From: Pseudomonas baetica
GTDB lineage: Bacteria; Pseudomonadota; Gammaproteobacteria; Pseudomonadales; Pseudomonadaceae
DNA: 64,000 nt
Direction: 5' to 3'
Assembly (NCBI RefSeq): GCF_019733355.1
Contig: NZ_JAIHLQ010000013.1
Span: 62,001 to 126,000 of the forward strand
In this document: positions 47,182-55,004 of the stretch, in pieces
Position numbering within the stretch: position 1 is the first letter of the stretch
Layout of the letters: every line of letters begins with the position of its first letter
Notes under the pieces: model-generated
Databases searched by the model: none
The model's input: the letters and a program-made list of their open reading frames with translations, nothing else
Told to the model about the DNA's origin: nothing
Position numbers and translations under genes: made by a program

Positions 47182-48415
47182 AACGCAGCGTCGCCAGGTC
47201 GTCATCATCGGCGCTGGCCCCTCCGGCGCCATCGCCGCCGCGCTGCTCAAGCGCAAGGGCCACGATGTGCTGGTGATCGAGCGCCAGCACTTCCCACGCT
47301 TTTCCATCGGTGAAAGCCTGCTCAGTCATTGCCTGGATTTCGTCGAAGAGGCTGGCATGCTCGACGCCGTCAACGCCGCTGGCTTCCAGCGCAAGACCGG
47401 CGCGGCGTTTGCCTGGGGCGAGCGCTACAGCGCGTTCGATTTCAGTGACACCTTCACCGACGGCAAACCGACGACATTCCAGGTGCAACGCGCCGATTTC
47501 GACAAACTGCTGGCCGACCAAGCGGCGCTGCAAGGTGCTGAAATCCGCTATGGCGATGCCATCGTCGGCGTCGATTTCGACCGGGCAAAACCACACCTTG
47601 ATGTGCGCCGCGAAAACGGCAGTGAGTACCGCGTCGAGGCGGATTTCGTGTTCGATGCCAGTGGTTACGGGCGCGTGCTGTCACGTTTGCTCGATCTCGA
47701 AGCGCCGTCGAATTTCCCAGTGCGCCAAGCGGTGTTCACCCACGTCGAAGACCACATCGACCACCCGGCCTTCGACCGCGAAAAAATTCTCGTCACCACA
47801 CACCCGCAACATCGCGATATCTGGTTCTGGACGATCCCGTTCAGCAACGGCCGCTGCTCGGTGGGCGTGGTCGCCGCCGCAGAACATTTCGCGGGTCGCG
47901 ATGCTGATCTCGATGCCTGCCTGCGCGGTTTCATCGCCGAGACTCCCAGCCTCGCCAGCGTGCTGAACAACGCCGTGTGGGACACCCCGGCGCGCACCCT
48001 CGGCGGTTACGCGGCCAACGTCAAAACCCTGCACGGGCCGGGCTTCGCTTTGCTCGGTAATGCCGCTGAGTTTCTCGACCCGGTGTTCTCCTCGGGCGTG
48101 ACCATCGCCATGCGTTCGGCGAGCATGGCCGCGGCCGTGCTGCACCGTCAGTTGCAAGGCGAAACCGTCGATTGGCAAAGCGAATTTGCCGAGCCGCTCA
48201 AACGTGGCGTCGACACCTTCCGCTGCTACGTCGAGGGCTGGTACGCCGGCACTTTTCAAGACGTGATTTTTTATGAAGACAGCCAGGCGGAGATTCGCCG
48301 GATGATCTGCTCGATCCTCGCCGGTTACGCCTGGGACGAACGCAACCCGTTCGTCAGCGAAGCGCGCCGCCGGCTGAAGATGATTTCCGAACTTTGTGCA
48401 AAGGACGCCCCATGA
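47168..48415 (+). CDS. FAD-dependent oxidoreductase resembling flavin halogenases
   Basis: The 415-residue flavoprotein starts at ATG 47168. The N-terminal Rossmann motif is IIGAGPSGAIAAAL. FPRFSIGES, the conserved lysine region GFQRKTGAAF (Lys76) and WFWTIP (about 219) match the halogenase hallmarks: the flavin-loop lysine and the WxWxIP motif that distinguishes halogenases from monooxygenases. LGNAAEFLDPVFSSG follows. The tempting inference is ring halogenation of the aryl head, as in brominated xanthomonadins; a hydroxylase is the alternative. It overlaps the exporter gene by 14 bases. Confidence 0.8.
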   Translation: MPIIETQRRQVVIIGAGPSGAIAAALLKRKGHDVLVIERQHFPRFSIGESLLSHCLDFVEEAGMLDAVNAAGFQRKTGAAFAWGERYSAFDFSDTFTDGKPTTFQVQRADFDKLLADQAALQGAEIRYGDAIVGVDFDRAKPHLDVRRENGSEYRVEADFVFDASGYGRVLSRLLDLEAPSNFPVRQAVFTHVEDHIDHPAFDREKILVTTHPQHRDIWFWTIPFSNGRCSVGVVAAAEHFAGRDADLDACLRGFIAETPSLASVLNNAVWDTPARTLGGYAANVKTLHGPGFALLGNAAEFLDPVFSSGVTIAMRSASMAAAVLHRQLQGETVDWQSEFAEPLKRGVDTFRCYVEGWYAGTFQDVIFYEDSQAEIRRMICSILAGYAWDERNPFVSEARRRLKMISELCAKDAP

Positions 48416-49137
48416 GTTACCTGAGCGACAGCTACGTCGAGGAAACCCGCTTCGGTTTCTGGTTCCTGCGCAGCCATACCTGGCAGCACCATGTGTTACG
48501 TGTAGCGATCAACGATTTACGCAGCCTGTTCAGCGAAACGCTGCCCGCGAACCCGGTGCTGCTGGACGCCGGCTGCGGCCAGGGCAAGTCGTTCCGCTAC
48601 CTGCGCCAGACCTTCGCCCCGCAACGGTTGATCGGTATCGATGCCGATCCGCACAGCCTTCAATTGAGCGGTGAAGAAGCGGCGCGGCAGGGTTTGGACG
48701 TCGAGTTGATCGGCAGTGATTGCGCAACCCTCAACGTGCCGGATGCCAGCGTTGATCTGCTGTTCTGTCACCAGACGTTCCATCACTTGGTCGAACAGGA
48801 AAAAGCCCTGGCCGAGTTCTATCGCGTGCTCAAACCGGGTGGCTATCTGCTGTTCGCCGAGTCAACCGAGGCCTACATTGATACGTGGGTGATTCGTTGG
48901 CTGTTCCGTCATCCGATGCATGTGCAGAAGAGTGCGGCGCAGTATCTGCAGATGATTCGTGAACAAGGTTTCGAGTTTGGCGAGCGCAATGTCTCGTACC
49001 CGTATTTGTGGTGGAGCCGCTCGAAAGATTTTGGCTTGCTGGAACGGTTTGGATTGCGCAAGCCCAAGCCGTTTGGCCAGCGGGAGGAAACGTTGGTGAA
49101 CGTTGTCGCCCGAAAACCATTAGCAGGGGCTTGCTGA
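48412..49137 (+). CDS. Class I SAM-dependent methyltransferase of the APE cluster
   Basis: The 241-residue protein starts at ATG 48412, overlapping the previous stop (ATGA). The SAM-binding motif I is LLDAGCGQGKSFR with the acidic partner GIDADP, and motif IV is LLFCHQTFHHL. It probably methylates the aryl head group; aryl polyenes often carry a ring methyl. C versus O methylation cannot be told. Its stop overlaps the next ATG (49137) by one base. Confidence 0.88.
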   Translation: MSYLSDSYVEETRFGFWFLRSHTWQHHVLRVAINDLRSLFSETLPANPVLLDAGCGQGKSFRYLRQTFAPQRLIGIDADPHSLQLSGEEAARQGLDVELIGSDCATLNVPDASVDLLFCHQTFHHLVEQEKALAEFYRVLKPGGYLLFAESTEAYIDTWVIRWLFRHPMHVQKSAAQYLQMIREQGFEFGERNVSYPYLWWSRSKDFGLLERFGLRKPKPFGQREETLVNVVARKPLAGAC

Positions 49138-49727
49138 TGCAACTCCTAACCTGTGAGAGCGGGCTTGCTCGCGAAAGCGGTGGATCAGCTTGCATTGATG
49201 CCGGATGTGCCGACGCCTTCGCGAGCAAGCCCGCTCCCACAGGGGTTGTGGTGTGGCTGGTATTTTTGGTAACGGCCCTGTTGAGTGGTTGCGCCAGTCA
49301 GGCGCCATTGCCAGCAGGCAATCCAACACTGCCGCTGCCGCTGCAACTGCACATCGAGCGACTCCAGGCCGATCAGCGTCAGGACTGGCTCTTGGTGATC
49401 CAGCGCGAAGGCCCCGGCATTCGCTGGTCGATGATGGACCCGCTCGGCATTCCTCAAGCGCGCCAGCAATTGATCGACGGTCATTGGCAGGCCGACGGTC
49501 TGCTGCCGCCCAACCCGCAGGCCCGGGAACTGTTCGCCGCGCTGCTGTTTGCCCTGACCCCGTCCGGCGAACTGCTACGCAATTACCCCGCCGCGCAGCA
49601 GCACGACGGGCAACGTTCCTTGGCGCCGCGCTGGAACATTCGTTATTCACAACCGTTGAGCTTCGATGTGAACCTGCCTCAAGGCCCGCACTATCGCGTG
49701 TCCCCACTCGGTGAACCGACGCCATGA
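49137..49727 (+). CDS. DUF3261-type outer-membrane lipoprotein of the APE cluster (ApeN-like), with REPIN in its 5' end
   Basis: The frame from ATG 49137 (which shares one base with the upstream TGA, the operon's usual coupling) is open through to 49727. Codons from about 6 to 35 are supplied by a REPIN. A hydrophobic stretch with the lipobox then begins near Val/Trp at 49248-49254 (VVWLVFLVTALLSGC, cysteine lipidated), followed by a roughly 145-residue mature part like DUF3261 lipoproteins. Translation may now begin at GTG 49248 or 49251, where AGGGG from the REPIN edge could serve as ribosome site; the long form would carry a spoiled signal peptide. The protein probably helps insert the polyene lipid in the outer membrane. 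Confidence 0.75.
   Translation: MQLLTCESGLARESGGSACIDAGCADAFASKPAPTGVVVWLVFLVTALLSGCASQAPLPAGNPTLPLPLQLHIERLQADQRQDWLLVIQREGPGIRWSMMDPLGIPQARQQLIDGHWQADGLLPPNPQARELFAALLFALTPSGELLRNYPAAQQHDGQRSLAPRWNIRYSQPLSFDVNLPQGPHYRVSPLGEPTP
49151..49242. repeat. REPIN inserted inside the ApeN-like reading frame
   Basis: A 92-base pair of inverted REPs (CTGTGAGAGCGGGCTTGCTC and its near-complement) begins 14 bases after the ATG at 49137. It is the same family as the intergenic copies in this window, but here it is embedded in an open frame with no stop. Confidence 0.9.
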
Positions 49728-50920
49728 CTGCCTACCTGAATGCCCTCGGCGTGATCTGCGCCTTGGGTCGCGACAAACAAGAAGTGGCCCGCCAGCTGTT
49801 TGCTGGCGATTGCTCGGGCATGTGCCACGAATCAGGCTGGGTGGCAAATCGCGAACTGCCGGTGGCGGCGGTGCACGGTGAACTGGCGCCGATTCCACCA
49901 GCGCTCGCGGACCAGAGCAGCCGCAACAATCAACTGTTACTGGAAGCCGCGCTGCAGATCCGCGAAGACATCGATCAGGCGATCCAGACCTACGGCCGCG
50001 AGCGCATCGGCGTGGTGCTCGGCACCAGCACCTCGGGCATCGACGAGGCCAGTCGTGGCCTGGCGCACTTCATTCGCGAGCAGCAGTTCCCGGTCGAGTA
50101 TGACTATCGGCAACAGGAACTCGGCGCGCCGGCCAACTTCCTCGCTGACTGGCTGCAATTGAGCGGCCCGGCTTATGTGATTTCTACCGCCTGCACCTCC
50201 AGCGCCCGCGCCTTGATGAGCGCACAGCGCCTGCTTGATCTGGGCCTGTGCGACGCGGTGCTGTGCGGCGGTGTCGACAGTTTGTGCAAGCTGACCCTCA
50301 ACGGTTTCTCGTCGCTGGAAGCCGTGTCCGACGAGCGCTGCAATCCGTTCTCGGCCAACCGCAACGGCATCAACATCGGTGAAGCGGCGGTGCTGTTCGT
50401 GATGAGCAAGCAACGAGGCGACGGCCCGGCCATTGCCTTGCTCGGGGCGGGTGCCAGCTCTGACGCGCATCACATTTCCGCCCCGGAACCGAGCGGCCGC
50501 GGTGCACTGCAAGCGATGCACAAAGCCTTGAGTCGCGCCCACCTGCAGGCAGCGCAGATCAACTATCTGAACCTGCACGGCACCGCGACCCAACACAACG
50601 ACGCCATGGAAAGCCTAGCCGTCGCCACGCTGTTTCCCGACGGCGTGGCGTGCTCATCGACCAAACCGATGACCGGTCACACCCTTGGTGCTGCCGGTGC
50701 GCTGGAAGCTGCTTTCTGTTGGCTGAGCCTGAGCGCCGACAATCACGAGCACGCACTACCACCGCACGTCTGGGATGGCCAGGCCGATCCCGCGCTGCCG
50801 CCGCTCAAGTGGGTGACTGCGAGCGAACGCCTGACGTCCATTGCACCGCGCTACCTGATGAGCAACTCGTTTGCCTTCGGGGGCAACAACGTCAGCCTGA
50901 TTATCGGAGACGCCCCATGA
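49724..50920 (+). CDS. APE beta-ketoacyl-ACP synthase (ApeO-like)
   Basis: The 398-residue KS starts at ATG 49724, overlapping the lipoprotein stop. It has the full Cys-His-His set: STACTSSA near residue 163, LHGTATQHND near 285 and KPMTGHTLGAAGA near 320, with SNSFAFGGNN at the end. It condenses malonyl-ACP with the growing polyene chain and probably pairs with the cysteine-less partner at 36394. It is the only intact ketosynthase in the operon because the later copy at 52102 is interrupted. Confidence 0.92.
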   Translation: MTAYLNALGVICALGRDKQEVARQLFAGDCSGMCHESGWVANRELPVAAVHGELAPIPPALADQSSRNNQLLLEAALQIREDIDQAIQTYGRERIGVVLGTSTSGIDEASRGLAHFIREQQFPVEYDYRQQELGAPANFLADWLQLSGPAYVISTACTSSARALMSAQRLLDLGLCDAVLCGGVDSLCKLTLNGFSSLEAVSDERCNPFSANRNGINIGEAAVLFVMSKQRGDGPAIALLGAGASSDAHHISAPEPSGRGALQAMHKALSRAHLQAAQINYLNLHGTATQHNDAMESLAVATLFPDGVACSSTKPMTGHTLGAAGALEAAFCWLSLSADNHEHALPPHVWDGQADPALPPLKWVTASERLTSIAPRYLMSNSFAFGGNNVSLIIGDAP

Positions 50921-51381
50921 CCGACTGGCCGCTCGCCGAATTACTGCCGCACGCCGGCGACATGATCCTGATCGACAAGATCATCAGCTTCGATGAAGAG
51001 CAGATTTACACCCGGCTCACGGTCAAGCCTGACGGCCTGTTCAGCCTGCCCGACGGTAGCCTGCCCGCGTGGGTGGGCATCGAACTGATGGCGCAAAGCG
51101 TCGCTGCCTTCGCCGGTTGCCATGCACGATTGAAAGGCAATCCGGTGGAGCTGGGCTTCCTGCTCGGCACGCGCAAGTTCGAGTGCAACGTCGCCGCGTT
51201 CGCGGCTGGCAGCGAGTTGACCGTTCACGGCATCCGCTCGCTGGAAGACGACAACGGCATGGGCGTATTCGAATGCCATATCAACGCTGACGGCATCCAC
51301 GCCAGCGCCCGGCTGAATGTATTCCGCCCACCTGCGGCGGCTGATTATCTTGAACAGAAAAAGGCGTCGAACGATGACTGA
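50917..51381 (+). CDS. APE 3-hydroxyacyl-ACP dehydratase (ApeP-like)
   Basis: The 154-residue FabA/FabZ-type hotdog dehydratase starts at ATG 50917 (ATGA overlap). The N-terminal LLPHAGDMILIDKI and GIELMAQSVAAFAG hold the His and Glu expected in this fold. It removes water from each 3-hydroxy intermediate to give the conjugated double bonds. The cluster also has a dehydratase domain fused to the ligase at 38942; in E. coli two such proteins, ApeI and ApeP, work together. Confidence 0.88.
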   Translation: MTDWPLAELLPHAGDMILIDKIISFDEEQIYTRLTVKPDGLFSLPDGSLPAWVGIELMAQSVAAFAGCHARLKGNPVELGFLLGTRKFECNVAAFAAGSELTVHGIRSLEDDNGMGVFECHINADGIHASARLNVFRPPAAADYLEQKKASNDD

Positions 51382-52102
51382 ATCCGTACTGGTCACCGGC
51401 TCCAGCCGTGGCATCGGCCGCGCCATTGCGTTGCGCCTGGCGCAAGCCGGGCACGACATCGTCCTGCATTGCCGCAGCGGCGTTGCCGAGGCGCAAGCGG
51501 TACAGGCTGAAATCGAAGCGCTGGGCCGCCACGCGCGCATCCTGCAATTCGATGTAGCCGATCGCGAAGCCTGCAAAAGCATCCTCGAAGCCGACGTCGA
51601 AACCCACGGTGCCTATTACGGCGTCGTGCTCAACGCCGGCCTGACCCGCGACGGCGCTTTCCCCGCGCTGAGCGACGACGATTGGGACGTGGTACTGCGC
51701 ACCAACCTCGACGGTTTCTATAACGTCCTGCACCCGGTGATGATGCCGATGATCCGCCGCCGAGCCGCCGGTCGCATTGTTTGCATCACGTCAGTGTCGG
51801 GCTTGATCGGCAACCGTGGCCAGGTCAACTACAGCGCCTCCAAGGCTGGCGTGATCGGTGCGGCGAAAGCGTTGGCGATTGAACTGGGCAAGCGCAAAAT
51901 CACCGTTAACTGCGTCGCGCCGGGCCTGATCGACACGGCGATGCTCGACGAAAACGTGCCGGTGGAAGAACTGATGAAAATGATCCCCGCGCAACGCATG
52001 GGCACCCCTGAAGAGGTGGCCGGTGCGGTGAATTTCCTGATGTCGGCGGAAGCCTCGTACATCACCCGCCAGGTCCTGGCGGTCAACGGAGGCTTGTGCT
52101 GA
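51374..52102 (+). CDS. APE 3-ketoacyl-ACP reductase (FabG-like, ApeQ-like)
   Basis: The 242-residue SDR family enzyme reduces the 3-keto intermediate with NADPH. The cofactor motif is TGSSRGIGRAIA, with LNAGLTRDG, the catalytic Ser in CITSVSGLIGN, and the YSASKAG Tyr-Lys pair. ATG at 51374 lies eight bases within the end of the dehydratase gene. The stop (52100-52102) overlaps the next start codon (TGATG), coupling it to the interrupted ketosynthase. Confidence 0.93.
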   Translation: MTESVLVTGSSRGIGRAIALRLAQAGHDIVLHCRSGVAEAQAVQAEIEALGRHARILQFDVADREACKSILEADVETHGAYYGVVLNAGLTRDGAFPALSDDDWDVVLRTNLDGFYNVLHPVMMPMIRRRAAGRIVCITSVSGLIGNRGQVNYSASKAGVIGAAKALAIELGKRKITVNCVAPGLIDTAMLDENVPVEELMKMIPAQRMGTPEEVAGAVNFLMSAEASYITRQVLAVNGGLC

Positions 52103-53337
52103 TGAAGCGCGTTGTCGTCACCGGCATGGCCGGCATCACCTCGCTGGGCAGCGACTGGGAAACCATCTCGGGCAACTTCGCGGCCAACCGCAGCGGCATT
52201 CGGCGGATGGACGAGTGGGATCGCTTCAGCGAACTCAATACGCGTCTGGCCGGGCCCATCGATGATTTTGTCGTCCCTGCACATTGAACGCGCAAACAAC
52301 TGCGCAGCATGGGCCGGGTGTCGCGACTCGCCGTCGGCGCGGCGGAAAAAGCCCTCGCCGATGCCGGTTTGCTCGGCGACGAATCGATCAGGGACGGGCG
52401 CATGGGCGTGGCTTGCGGCTCGTCCACCGGCAGCACCGACGAGATCAAAGCGTTCGGCAACATGTTGCTGAACTCGGTAGCAGAAGGCCTGAACGCCAAC
52501 TCCTACGTGCGAATGATGCCGCACACCACCGCCGCCAATATCAGTATCTTCTTCGGCCTCACCGGGCGCCTGATCCCGACGTCCAGCGCCTGCACCAGCG
52601 GCAGTCAGGGCATCGGCTACGCCTATGAGGCGATCAAGTTCGGTCGCTTGCCGCTGATGCTCGCTGGCGGTGCCGAAGAACTCTGCCCGACCGAAGCCAT
52701 GGTCTTCGACGCGCTCTACGCCACCAGCCTGAAAAACGATGCGCCACAAACCAGCCCTCGCCCCTACGACAAGGGCCGCGACGGTCTGGTGATCGGTGAG
52801 GGCGGCGGCATGCTGGTGCTCGAAGAGCTGGAACGCGCCCTCGCTCGCGGCGCGCATATCCATGCCGAAATCGTCGGTTTCGGCAGCAACGCCGACGGCC
52901 AGCACACCACCCGCCCGGAACAAACCACCATGCGCCGCGCAATGGAACTGGCGCTGGAAGACGCCGGGCTGACGCCGCAGGCCATCGGTTATGTCAATGG
53001 TCACGGCACGGCGACAGAACAGGGCGACATTGCCGAAACACTGGCGACCAGCAGCTTGTTCGGCGAACGCATGCCGATCAGCTCGCAGAAGAGTTTCCTC
53101 GGCCACACGCTCGGAGCCTGCGGGGCGCTGGAGTCGTGGTTCAGCATCGAGATGATGAATCGCGATCTGTACGTGCACACGTTCAATCTCGACGAGGTCG
53201 ATCCGCACTGCGGCAAACTCGATTACCTGCGCGGCGAATTCCGCCCGATGCATCACGACTACGTGATGAACAACAATTTCGCTTTTGGTGGCGTCAACAC
53301 CTCGTTGATTTTCCGCCGCTGGCCGCAACCGAATTAA
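52102..53337 (+). pseudogene. APE beta-ketoacyl-ACP synthase (ApeR-like) with an in-frame TGA
   Basis: Start ATG 52102 gives MKRVVVTGMAGITSLG, a KAS II-type N-terminus. After 61 codons an in-frame TGA lies at 52285-52287, then the same frame runs on for 350 codons without another stop. The continuation, from TRKQLRSMGRVSRLAVG through the active-site SSACTSGSQG, NGHGTATEQGD and KSFLGHTLGACGA, is a normal ketosynthase. Nothing else is damaged, so the stop is either a recent point mutation, a sequencing error or a read-through site. The first ATG after it (52309) has no ribosome site and would lose the first 69 residues. If real, the pathway lacks this second ketosynthase. Confidence 0.88.
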
Positions 53338-53357
53338 TCCAGGTCAAGGAGACCTCC

Positions 53358-53801
53358 ATGCACTTCAAGAAACTCGCTGCCTTCACTCTGATGCTCTGCG
53401 CCTTGCCGGCCGTCAGCCAGGCCCGTGACACGGCGGTTTACCTGCCGTTCGACAAGGCCGTCGCCGAAGCGACCCGCTCGGGCAAAATCGATGGCAGCGT
53501 GAAGTTCTATCTGGCCGGCAACACCCCGGCCGGCAAAGTCACCGTACTCAGCCCCGGCGCCGTGACCAACAAGAAAACCAACGCTTTCAACAAATCCGAC
53601 ACCGTCGCCTGCGAGTGGGTCGTTCAATCGGCAATCATCAGCCTGCATCAAGCGGCGAAAAATGCCGGGGCCAATGCAGTGACCAATATCGTCAGCTTCT
53701 ACAAGAGCAACGAGCGCAAGGATGCACAGACGTACGAATGCCACGCGGGCGCGATTCTGGCGGGGGTTGCGTTGAAGGGCGATCTGGCGAAGGTTCAGTA
53801 A
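53358..53801 (+). CDS. Small secreted protein, first of two paralogues
   Basis: The 147-residue protein has a Sec signal (MHFKKLAAFTLMLCALPAVSQA). The mature part 'AVYLPFDKAVAEATRSGKID' precedes GSVKFYLAG and an acidic middle with two cysteines (Cys in VACEWV and TYECHAG). Relatives are often labelled 'excinuclease ATPase subunit', which is wrong: there is no ATPase motif and it is exported. A strong AAGGAG ribosome site and only 20 bases after the ketosynthase gene make it the likely last gene of the operon or its immediate neighbour. The function is unknown; a paralogue lies at 54465. Confidence 0.8.
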   Translation: MHFKKLAAFTLMLCALPAVSQARDTAVYLPFDKAVAEATRSGKIDGSVKFYLAGNTPAGKVTVLSPGAVTNKKTNAFNKSDTVACEWVVQSAIISLHQAAKNAGANAVTNIVSFYKSNERKDAQTYECHAGAILAGVALKGDLAKVQ

Positions 53802-53835
53802 GACGGTGATGCATTGTCGTCATGGAGCTTGCTCC

Positions 53836-53982
53836 CGACGCCAATGCCGTAATCAACATCGCCAGCGTCGACCAGCGTGACCTTTACAAAGACACCGGAA
53901 ATTCCAGTGCAGCGCTGGGATGTTGGTGTCGAGCGTGGCGTTGCGTGGGGATTTGGCGTACGTGGATTGGTGGGACTGTAGA
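53836..53982 (+). pseudogene. Decayed third copy of the secreted-protein family
   Basis: In one frame 'DANAVINIASVDQRDLYKD' matches the GANAVVNIVSYYDQ region of the paralogue at 54465. A frameshift near 53915 then moves to 'LVSSVALRGDLAYV', matching its end (VTRVALKGDLVRL). No start or N-terminal part survives. It is thus a relic of a former three-gene tandem array. Confidence 0.7.
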
Positions 53983-54020
53983 AACGACAAAGGGCGCCTG
54001 AATTGGCGCCCTTTGTCGTT
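53983..54020. terminator. Perfect 16-base-pair hairpin between convergent genes
   Basis: AACGACAAAGGGCGCC and GGCGCCCTTTGTCGTT with a TGAATT loop. It ends ten bases before the antitoxin stop and probably terminates transcription from both sides. Confidence 0.8.
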
Positions 54021-54029
54021 CGACTCAAC

Positions 54030-54317
54030 TCAAGTGCTGGCATGTAACTTCAGTCCTAAAGCTTTCACTACTTTCACGATTGTCCCGAACTCGGGGTTTC
54101 CTTCACCTGACAATGCGCGGTAGAGGCTCTCCCGGGAAAGCCCAGCGTCACGTGCGACTTGAGTCATGCCTCGCGCTCTCGCAAGGGTGCCAAGCGCCTT
54201 GGCGATGAAGGCCGGATCGTCTCCAGCCTCCTCCATACAGGCATCGAGATAGTTAGCCATGTCCTCTTCTGTCTTGAGGTACTCGGCTGAGTCCCAACGA
54301 GCGAATTGTTCGGTCAT
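54030..54317 (-). CDS. Addiction module antitoxin (HigA/TIGR02684-like)
   Basis: The 95-residue protein starts at ATG 54317. An N-terminal segment (WDSAEYLKTEEDMANYLDAC) precedes a helix-turn-helix (MTQVARDAGLSRESLYRALSG), typical of antitoxins paired with HigB/RelE-like toxins. Its start overlaps the stop of the toxin remnant by four bases (ATGA), the normal toxin-antitoxin layout. With the toxin truncated, it may be an orphan antitoxin that still binds DNA, or be on its way to loss. Confidence 0.88.
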   Translation of the reverse strand: MTEQFARWDSAEYLKTEEDMANYLDACMEEAGDDPAFIAKALGTLARARGMTQVARDAGLSRESLYRALSGEGNPEFGTIVKVVKALGLKLHAST

Positions 54318-54442
54318 GGATTGTTCTCCTGCCAGGACTCCGCGATGAGCCTGGCTTGCTTGATGTCTCGGGGTTGGCCGCTCTTATCTCCACCACAAAG
54401 GAGGATGACTAGTTCTACACTCGTTAAATCGTTGAGTTTCGC
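54314..54442 (-). pseudogene. C-terminal remnant of a HigB/RelE-like toxin
   Basis: The 42 codons ending at 54314 read 'SVELVILLCGGDKSGQPRDI', then KQARLIAESW. This is the characteristic C-terminus (VILLCGGDKS) of the phage-derived Gp49-like HigB toxins. An in-frame stop precedes it and the expected 60-70 N-terminal residues are absent; that space is now the upstream region of the paralogue at 54465. The toxin should be inactive. Confidence 0.75.
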
Positions 54443-54464
54443 TCACTGAGTCAAGGAGATGACC

Positions 54465-54902
54465 ATGCAAGTGAAAGCCCTGATCGCCGCGATGCTCTTC
54501 AGTCTGCTCCCCAGCGCCAGCCATGCCACCAATCTGATGTACATGCCCTTCGAAACGGTGTTGTCGCACGCGATTCGTGCCGGGCGGCTGGATGGCAGTG
54601 TGAAGTTTTATCTGGCCGGAAATGGGCCGCAGGGCACTCAGCAGTTGCTGCAACGCGATGTGATCAGTGATTTGAAGACCAACGGTTTCAACAAGAGCGA
54701 TCACGATTCCTGCGAGTGGGTGTTGCAGTCGAACCTGATCAGGTTGCAGGCCGAGGCCAAGCGGGTCGGGGCGAATGCGGTGGTCAATATCGTCAGTTAT
54801 TACGACCAGCATGTGCGCAAGGATTTGAATACGTATGAGTGTCGGGCGGGGATTTTTGTCACGCGGGTAGCGTTGAAGGGGGATCTGGTGCGGTTGCCAT
54901 AA
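54465..54902 (+). CDS. Small secreted protein, second paralogue
   Basis: The 145-residue paralogue of the gene at 53358. ATG at 54465 is chosen because AAGGAG sits six bases before it (the in-frame ATG at 54459 would abut it). It has a signal peptide (MQVKALIAAMLFSLLPSASHA), the shared GSVKFYLAGN block, the two cysteines (CEWVL, TYECRAG) and a C-terminal VALKGDLV. It is about 40-50 percent identical by eye. The function is unknown. The tandem arrangement with the relic at 53836 shows repeated local duplication. Confidence 0.8.
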   Translation: MQVKALIAAMLFSLLPSASHATNLMYMPFETVLSHAIRAGRLDGSVKFYLAGNGPQGTQQLLQRDVISDLKTNGFNKSDHDSCEWVLQSNLIRLQAEAKRVGANAVVNIVSYYDQHVRKDLNTYECRAGIFVTRVALKGDLVRLP

Positions 54903-54921
54903 AAGAGGTGGTGCTGGTGCG

Positions 54922-54990
54922 AAGGCCTTCGCGAACAAGCCCGCCCCACTCTGGAATGCGGCCCCCTGTGGGAGCGGGCTTGCTCGCGAA
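54922..54990. repeat. Inverted REP pair in outward orientation
   Basis: A CCTTCGCGAACAAGCCCGCC copy precedes a forward GTGGGAGCGGGCTTGCTCGC copy, so their order is reversed compared with the other REPINs here. It lies between the convergent paralogue and LysR genes. Confidence 0.8.
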
Positions 54991-55004
54991 GAGGCCCGCA
55001 GCCA

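Noticed and set aside
52285..52287. Selenocysteine codon in the ketosynthase
   Set aside because: I see no convincing SECIS-like stem-loop just downstream and the site is not in the catalytic region; a stop mutation or error is simpler.
53358..53801. Excinuclease ATPase subunit (a common label for this family)
   Set aside because: The protein is 147 residues, has a signal peptide and lacks Walker motifs and zinc fingers.
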